A stretch of DNA of 10,622 nucleotides, from assembly GCA_947457025.1 (NCBI GenBank), contig CANGUI010000039.1, forward strand, positions 1 through 10,622, in the 5' to 3' direction. The notes beneath the pieces were generated by a model that did not search any database, was not told the DNA's origin, and was given only the letters and a program-made list of their open reading frames with translations. The translations under genes were made by a program, and so were the position numbers. Positions 6,855-10,622 of the stretch are shown in pieces. Source of the stretch: Flammeovirgaceae bacterium. GTDB taxonomy: Bacteria; Bacteroidota; Bacteroidia; Cytophagales; Cyclobacteriaceae. Position 1 is the first letter of the stretch. Every line of letters starts with the position of its first letter.

Positions 6855-6862
6855 CAATAATA
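6855..6862 (-). promoter_or_regulatory. Candidate -7 element for the membrane protein-DUF3822-coaD row
   Basis: On the minus strand TATTATTG differs from TAnnTTTG at one position and ends 23 bases before the ATG at 6831. A TTG lies 21 bases upstream of it. It sits in the 47-base gap after the Nudix gene, so the three downstream genes may have their own start besides read-through. Confidence 0.28.
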
Positions 6863-6878
6863 CTTATTTTCAATAGTT

Positions 6879-7370
6879 CTAAACAACCCCCGGCAAAGTA
6901 AAATAGCCTCGTAAACTGATAATTTCGGCTGGTTTTGAACAAACCCGGAAAACGCCGTGAATTTCTTCCTGCCGCCAGTTGCCCAATTCCCAGAGTGGTA
7001 TCCACCGAACGGCATCGATTACCGGGAGTTCGGGATTTTCCGGGTCTATACCAGTCAGAGCGGTACCTCCGGTGCGCTTCACCTCAAAGAACAGTTCGAT
7101 GGCATGGAGAGGTTCGTGAAGGTACTCGCAGGCAAATAGGAAATTTCCAACTGCAATCTCGAGGTTTGTTTCCTCCCTGAATTCGCGCACCACCGCCTGG
7201 GCTGCCGTTTCACCAAGTTCAATTCCTCCACCGGGCGGTGCCCAAAAATCACCCGCCCTCAGCCCGCGGTGGTTCACCAGCAGTATCGTATCCTGCTCGA
7301 TGCAAATACCGCAACTACGCACCCGCAGCCGATTTCCATACGCCAGGTGAACCTGATTTTGAAAAGACAC
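6879..7370 (-). CDS. Nudix hydrolase (small, single domain)
   Basis: A 163-residue cytoplasmic Nudix-superfamily hydrolase. The Nudix box GGIELGETAAQAVVREF continues into REETNL: G48, E54, R62, E63, E66 and E67 occupy the metal-binding and catalytic positions, and the usual glycine is Asn69. FWAPPGG precedes the box, as in many family members. Nothing identifies the substrate. The frame is open to 7436, but that end overlaps the start of the divergent DUF1573 gene. The first plausible start in the family-like part is the GTG at 7370-7368 (protein beginning MSFQNQVHLAYGNRLRVR); no ATG exists between them in this frame. It starts 26 bases from the divergent DUF1573 ATG and ends 47 bases before the membrane-protein gene. 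Nudix call firm; start codon moderately sure. Confidence 0.88.
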   Translation of the reverse strand: MSFQNQVHLAYGNRLRVRSCGICIEQDTILLVNHRGLRAGDFWAPPGGGIELGETAAQAVVREFREETNLEIAVGNFLFACEYLHEPLHAIELFFEVKRTGGTALTGIDPENPELPVIDAVRWIPLWELGNWRQEEIHGVFRVCSKPAEIISLRGYFTLPGVV

Positions 7371-7396
7371 GTTAGAAAGATAAAGATGTAAAAGGC

Positions 7397-7786
7397 ATGA
7401 AAGCGTGTGGTCTCGTTTTTTTTTGGCTGCTGGCAATCCGGTTAACCGCCCAGGAACAAGCGGTGATCCGGTGGGAAAGTACCGCCCACGATTTTGGGAA
7501 GGTAGTACAGGGAAAAAAGGTAGAACACACGTTTAAGTTTGTTAACATCGGCACCGCCTCGCTCATCATTACGAATGTAGAGGTGAGTTGTGGTTGTACG
7601 ACACCCAAAGGCTGGCCGCGCGACCCGATAAAGCCCGGAGACAGAGGGGAAATTGTAGTGGCTTTCAATAGTACATCCAAATACGGCCTTCAACACAAAA
7701 TGATTACCGTAGTCAGCAATGCTATCAATCAGGAGGCTCGCCAGCTAACTTTCACGGCAGAAGTAGTTCCGGTACCCGACCCCTGA
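7397..7786 (+). CDS. Secreted DUF1573 protein (Ig-like fold)
   Basis: A 129-residue exported protein of the DUF1573 family, common and multi-copy in Bacteroidota; its role is unknown, and the domain resembles the ASH/MSP-type immunoglobulin folds. The N-terminus is a signal peptide (KAC, then a hydrophobic run 5-15, cleavage likely after A18 in LTA|QEQ). It has no lipobox cysteine. The mature part has the family's conserved features: HDFGKVVQG (31-39), TFKFVNIGTASLIITNV (45-61) and the signature SCGCTTP (64-70), followed by KPGDRGEI (79-86). The mature protein of about 111 residues is a single domain. It is divergent from the Nudix gene, and its promoter would have to lie in the first part of that gene because only 26 bases separate the two starts. 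It converges on the universal stress protein gene, 70 bases away. Confidence 0.9.
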   Translation: MKACGLVFFWLLAIRLTAQEQAVIRWESTAHDFGKVVQGKKVEHTFKFVNIGTASLIITNVEVSCGCTTPKGWPRDPIKPGDRGEIVVAFNSTSKYGLQHKMITVVSNAINQEARQLTFTAEVVPVPDP

Positions 7787-7856
7787 ATCGCCCCGTGCAC
7801 AGCCAAACCTGAGATCAACCTCACCTCATCCGTCATCCTTACCTCGTAGCCGTACT

Positions 7857-8708
7857 TCAGTGCTTCACAACAAATGTGAGCACGGGCCGCTTGGCGTGGG
7901 TTACTACATCTTCAGCAACGCTTCCGGCCATCACGTGAGCGAAACCGGTGCGCCCATGGGTAGCCATAGCGATGAGATCTGCGTTGATGCTGTCCGCAAA
8001 ACGGATGATGCCTTCCTCAGTATCAATGTCGTTGTAGACGTTGATCGTATAGTTTTTCAGGCCCAGTTTCTTGGCAAATTTCTCCATGTAGTCTTTCACA
8101 ATATGGTCGCGCTGGAAGTCGCCCGGCGTATTGATACGCACGAGGTGTACCGTTGAATCATACACCTGCTGGGTGCGCTTAACGATGCGGGAGAAGACCT
8201 CTTCATCTTTCGCCATCGCGGTAGCATAGACGATGTTTTTAAAATCTGAAGTCGCGGGTTTTTTGTGAACCGACAACACGGGGCACCGGGAGTTACGCAC
8301 CACTTTTTCAGTATTCGAACCGATGATCATTTGCTCCAATTGCGAATGGCCAGCGGTTCCCATCACAACAAGATCGACTTTATGTTCGGCAATAATGGTG
8401 GTCATCCCGTGATAGGGATTGCCAACACGTAGTTCGCCATCTACTTTTACATCCGCCATTTTAGGATCGAGGACGATTTTTTCAAGTTGTTTACGCGCTT
8501 TTTGAATCAGGCGCATCGTAAACAGGCGGTCTTCAAAATCTCCATCTGTTGCCACCTGCCCTTCCACATTAAACGAGCCACCGGTGGCCTCCTCCACTAC
8601 GTGCAGGAGAATCAGGCTGGCCCCCGCCTTGCGGGCTATATCGGCCGCTACCTCGGTAGCAATCATGGCCGGCTTGGAAAAATCAGTAGGAACAAGAATT
8701 TTTTTCAT
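7857..8708 (-). CDS. Universal stress protein, tandem UspA domains
   Basis: A 283-residue cytoplasmic protein made of two UspA domains (about 1-148 and 156-283). Family members bind ATP or other ligands and are induced under starvation or respiratory stress. Domain 1 starts MKKILVPTDFS and carries a complete ATP-type motif G-2X-G-9X-G-S (G117, G120, G130, S131). Domain 2 (NIVYATAM...) has the same motif with the first glycine replaced by Ala249 (then G252, G262, S263), so nucleotide binding by that half is less sure. The ATG at 8708 is at the natural N-terminus. It has its own candidate promoter upstream (8749-8778). It follows the cbb3 oxidase assembly genes on the same strand, but a likely terminator separates them. 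A link to oxygen or redox status is an inference only. Confidence 0.94.
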   Translation of the reverse strand: MKKILVPTDFSKPAMIATEVAADIARKAGASLILLHVVEEATGGSFNVEGQVATDGDFEDRLFTMRLIQKARKQLEKIVLDPKMADVKVDGELRVGNPYHGMTTIIAEHKVDLVVMGTAGHSQLEQMIIGSNTEKVVRNSRCPVLSVHKKPATSDFKNIVYATAMAKDEEVFSRIVKRTQQVYDSTVHLVRINTPGDFQRDHIVKDYMEKFAKKLGLKNYTINVYNDIDTEEGIIRFADSINADLIAMATHGRTGFAHVMAGSVAEDVVTHAKRPVLTFVVKH

Positions 8709-8748
8709 GATCTTTTGGGTTTTAAAACGCGCGTATTTCTGCTTCTGG

Positions 8749-8778
8749 TAAAAGTAGCGATTTCACATTAATATCAAA
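8749..8778 (-). promoter_or_regulatory. Candidate promoter of the universal stress protein gene
   Basis: On the minus strand TTTG (8778-8775) is followed after 18 bases by TACTTTTA (8756-8749), one mismatch from TAnnTTTG. Spacing fits the Bacteroidota -33/-7 pair, and the start codon lies 40 bases beyond the -7 box. This is the best-supported promoter in the window. Its TTTG is the end of the T-tract of the terminator candidate at 8776-8810. Confidence 0.5.
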
Positions 8779-8810
8779 AAAACCATCAGGGGCAAATCAC
8801 ATCCGGATGG
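8776..8810 (-). terminator. Candidate intrinsic terminator of the ccoG-ccoH-TauE/SafE operon
   Basis: On the minus strand CCATC (8810-8806) pairs with GATGG (8787-8783). Two further G-C pairs follow after one mismatch, leaving a loop of about 12 bases, and the stem runs directly into seven T residues (8782-8776). The stem overlaps the stop codon of the TauE/SafE gene. The stem is short, so strength is uncertain. Confidence 0.45.
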
Positions 8811-9466
8811 GCCGATCCGAGTAATGCGGGCAGAATCTGGAGCGTAGTCCATACACGTCCGATCAATAAACCACCCATCACCACCAGTGCCACCATCGTC
8901 AGGGTTTGTAATCGCAGCGAAAAGCGCTGCATCAGCCACCCCCAGAGCCAACTAACTCCCATCATCACGGGCAAGGTTCCTATGCCAAACACCACCATAT
9001 ATAAAAACCCGGCGGCACTACCGGGCAGCGTAAAGCAAAAAACCAATGCCAGGTAGGTGAGCCCACAGGGAAGCAACCCATTGAGCATGCCGGTGATGAA
9101 CAGCAGGCCTGGGCCTTTTCCCCTGAGGGTGATGCCCAGCCACCCCTTCAACACATGTACCAGTCGGGCAACAATCCGTTGAACCACAGGCATGCGCCAA
9201 CGCGTAAAACCCCCAAGGCCCACCAGTATCAGCAATAACCCGAGCGCAAGCGACAGGTAGTTCTGAAAAGGTCTCAGGTTAAGCAGGGTACCCACCGCAG
9301 CCGCCAGTGCTCCCAGAAAGCCGTAGGTTAGTATGCGCCCCCCGTTATAAAGTAACTTGGCCGGCAGAAAAGGCTTGTTGAGCGTAGCCGCAGCCACCAG
9401 GGGACTGCACATCCCGGCACAGTGCAGGCTACCCGCAATACCCATGATCAAGGCCGTGAACCACAT
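8786..9466 (-). CDS. TauE/SafE (DsbD-like) membrane protein of the cbb3 assembly cluster
   Basis: A 226-residue polytopic inner-membrane protein usually annotated as sulfite exporter TauE/SafE family and close to the DsbD-like transmembrane domain. Genes of this kind follow ccoG-ccoH in many Bacteroidota, where a role in copper or redox handling for oxidase assembly is suspected rather than shown. It has about six hydrophobic segments (roughly 3-28, 43-62, 68-86, 118-146, 150-178, 187-206). Two cysteine motifs lie within helices: SLHCAGMC (13-20) and LLPCGLTY (131-138). They are plausible metal or thiol-redox sites. The ATG at 9466 lies three bases after the FixH stop, so it belongs to the same operon. 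The annotation as a sulfite exporter is probably misleading; copper or thiol transfer fits the context better but is inferred. Confidence 0.85.
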   Translation of the reverse strand: MWFTALIMGIAGSLHCAGMCSPLVAAATLNKPFLPAKLLYNGGRILTYGFLGALAAAVGTLLNLRPFQNYLSLALGLLLILVGLGGFTRWRMPVVQRIVARLVHVLKGWLGITLRGKGPGLLFITGMLNGLLPCGLTYLALVFCFTLPGSAAGFLYMVVFGIGTLPVMMGVSWLWGWLMQRFSLRLQTLTMVALVVMGGLLIGRVWTTLQILPALLGSAHPDVICP

Positions 9467-9469
9467 TGC

Positions 9470-9898
9470 TTACAACACAATTATTTTTTCCACGAAGTAC
9501 TCCTGCCCGTCCATTGTCCACTTCAGTGAGGCCCGGTATAATCCGGGTTCTGTTGCGCGGAGGGAAAACTGCTGCTCATCACGCACGGAGCCAGTAATCG
9601 GAAACGTGTGATCCAGGCGCGCATTCGAGGGGCGCAGCAGTTTCAACTCACCGGCAGCAACCCGCTCAAAGTCGGTGAACTCGACCGAAATCCGATCGGC
9701 CGTCAATCGGATCTCCGGTTTTACCACCAAGTGCTGCGCGTTCGTGAGCCGATTGATCTTCTGCTGATGGTTGATCTCCTCTTCATAGTAATTCTTGGTT
9801 ACGAGTGACACATCCTGCCGCACGCAAACCGCTACCAATGTGCCGATAAAAGCGGCAAAGAGCACAAAGGCCAACACAATCCATCTTCCAAAACTCAT
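9470..9898 (-). CDS. ccoH: FixH/CcoH family cbb3 oxidase assembly protein
   Basis: A 142-residue inner-membrane protein of the FixH/CcoH family, needed for stable assembly of cbb3-type cytochrome c oxidase. It has one N-terminal membrane helix (about 6-26), then the family's typical NYYEEEINHQQKI stretch (36-48), and a periplasmic beta-rich domain ending in the conserved LYRASLKWTMDGQEYF pattern (120-135). Length is normal. Its ATG (9898-9896) overlaps the TGA of ccoG (ATGA, 4 bases), indicating translational coupling, and its TAA is three bases before the TauE/SafE gene. Order and content match known cco/fix assembly clusters. The assignment rests on both sequence and context and is confident. 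Confidence 0.93.
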   Translation of the reverse strand: MSFGRWIVLAFVLFAAFIGTLVAVCVRQDVSLVTKNYYEEEINHQQKINRLTNAQHLVVKPEIRLTADRISVEFTDFERVAAGELKLLRPSNARLDHTFPITGSVRDEQQFSLRATEPGLYRASLKWTMDGQEYFVEKIIVL

Positions 9899-10622
9899 AT
9901 TGCAGTTTTTTTCATGTTTATAGGACCTACAAAGCGGGCTGTTGCCGACTCAATTTTTCTTCCATTCTGATATGCCGAGAGTACAATAGATGTTTTAACA
10001 CCGGTGATGGCGCCCTCGGGTATTTTGATGATGTATAAATTCTTTACCATTCCTTCGCGCGGGATCACCAGTTCTCCGGGGCCAATTTTTACGAGCGAAG
10101 CCGATGCGGGCGCCTCCACCCGCACCTCCACGGGGATATCATCGAAGGTCTTGTTGACAAACTCAATATTGTATACATTAGAAATATTGCCATCATCTGT
10201 TTTTGTGTACAGCGTACCGGGGGCTTTCAAGACGGTCATTTCCACATCGGCCCGGGTGAAGATCAGGAAGCCCAGCAGCGACACCAGGGCCGTAAGAACG
10301 GCCGCATAGCCGGCTATCCGGGGCGTAAACACCCGCTGCTCTCCTTTCTCCACCGCCGCATGGCTGGAATAGCGGATCAGTCCTTTGGGGTATCCTACTT
10401 TCCCCATTACATCATCGCATGCATCCATGCACGCCGTGCAGTTCACGCACTCCAACTGGGTGCCGTTGCGAATGTCAATACCGGTGGGACAGACATGAAC
10501 ACATAATTTACAATCTACACAATGTCCGCGAGGCTCGGCCACCGGCTGATTTTTTTTCAATTTACCGCGGGGCTCGCCGCGGATCCAATCGTACATCACC
10601 ACGATAGAGTTTTTAACCAGCA
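9895..10622 (-). CDS. ccoG: CcoG/FixG cytochrome oxidase accessory protein (partial, N-terminus outside window)
   Basis: The C-terminal 241 residues of CcoG, a membrane ferredoxin-like protein linked to copper reduction and delivery during cbb3 oxidase assembly. Visible are the end of the membrane part (LVKNSIVVMYDW, with RGEPRGK), then two [4Fe-4S] motifs: CVDCKLCVHVCP and CVNCTACMDAC, both C-x2-C-x2-C-x3-C. After a linker comes a membrane helix (YAAVLTALVSLLGFLIF), then an Ig-like C-terminal periplasmic domain typical of the family. The reading frame is open to the right edge, so the true start and earlier helices lie outside; the GTG at 10602 is internal, not a start. It overlaps fixH by 4 bases. 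The identification is very secure. Confidence 0.95.
   Translation of the reverse strand, partial: LVKNSIVVMYDWIRGEPRGKLKKNQPVAEPRGHCVDCKLCVHVCPTGIDIRNGTQLECVNCTACMDACDDVMGKVGYPKGLIRYSSHAAVEKGEQRVFTPRIAGYAAVLTALVSLLGFLIFTRADVEMTVLKAPGTLYTKTDDGNISNVYNIEFVNKTFDDIPVEVRVEAPASASLVKIGPGELVIPREGMVKNLYIIKIPEGAITGVKTSIVLSAYQNGRKIESATARFVGPINMKKTAI

Noticed and set aside
6832..7005. Extension of the membrane protein by 58 residues to an upstream ATG at 7005.
   Set aside because: It would overlap the end of the Nudix gene by more than 100 bases and bury the membrane helix; the ATG at 6831 is more natural.
7787..7856. Possible terminator between the convergent DUF1573 and universal stress protein genes.
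   Set aside because: Only a 4-base-pair inverted repeat (TGAG/CTCA) without a T-tract is visible. Nothing supportable was found in these 70 bases.
10419..10607. Plus-strand open frame across the cysteine-rich part of ccoG.
   Set aside because: It is antisense to two perfect [4Fe-4S] motifs of CcoG and is a shadow.
1..10622. Search by eye for CRISPR repeats, tRNA/rRNA genes, IS ends, attachment sites and restriction or toxin-antitoxin genes.
   Set aside because: No regularly spaced repeats, cloverleaf-like sequences, transposase or defence-type motifs were seen; nearly all of the sequence is accounted for by the genes listed.

Overview
The window is an ordinary chromosomal stretch of a Bacteroidota bacterium, most likely from the Cytophagia/Cytophagales side. 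This is inferred from gene content: a DUF3822 gene fused translationally to coaD, a bacterial GH3 protein, a ccoG-ccoH(fixH)-TauE/SafE cluster, and several upstream elements resembling the Bacteroidota promoter (TTTG ... TAnnTTTG) with weak or absent Shine-Dalgarno sequences. Coding density is very high. I see no mobile element, rRNA, tRNA, CRISPR array or prophage gene, and no gene-free stretch longer than about 80 bases.

Layout. (1) Positions 1-2104, minus strand: a GH3-family acyl-acid amido synthetase followed, with a 1-base overlap, by a LysE-family exporter that runs off the left edge. (2) 2141-3204, plus strand: a YggS/PLPBP pyridoxal-phosphate protein overlapping a small four-helix membrane protein (DUF423). 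(3) 3226-3873, minus strand: pyrE (orotate phosphoribosyltransferase). (4) 3954-4637, plus strand: a Nudix hydrolase with an unrecognised N-terminal domain, ending at a large hairpin between convergent genes. (5) 7370-4685, minus strand: a tight row of a second Nudix hydrolase, a single-pass membrane protein with a pseudopilin-like segment, DUF3822 and coaD. (6) 7397-7786, plus strand: a secreted DUF1573 protein. (7) 8708-7857, minus strand: a tandem universal stress protein with its own promoter. (8) 10622-8786, minus strand: the end of an assembly cluster for cbb3-type cytochrome oxidase: ccoG (partial), ccoH/fixH and a TauE/SafE-type membrane protein.

Most genes are housekeeping or respiratory: pyrimidine and CoA biosynthesis, PLP homeostasis, oxidase assembly and stress response. 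Two pairings deserve a second look: the GH3 plus LysE exporter pair, which could make and export an N-acyl amino acid conjugate, and the DUF3822 plus pseudopilin-like membrane protein pair, which resembles a PilM plus PilN/O or pseudopilin arrangement without the rest of a pilus system. Both readings are inferences. Nothing here is clearly a new defence, CRISPR or mobile system.
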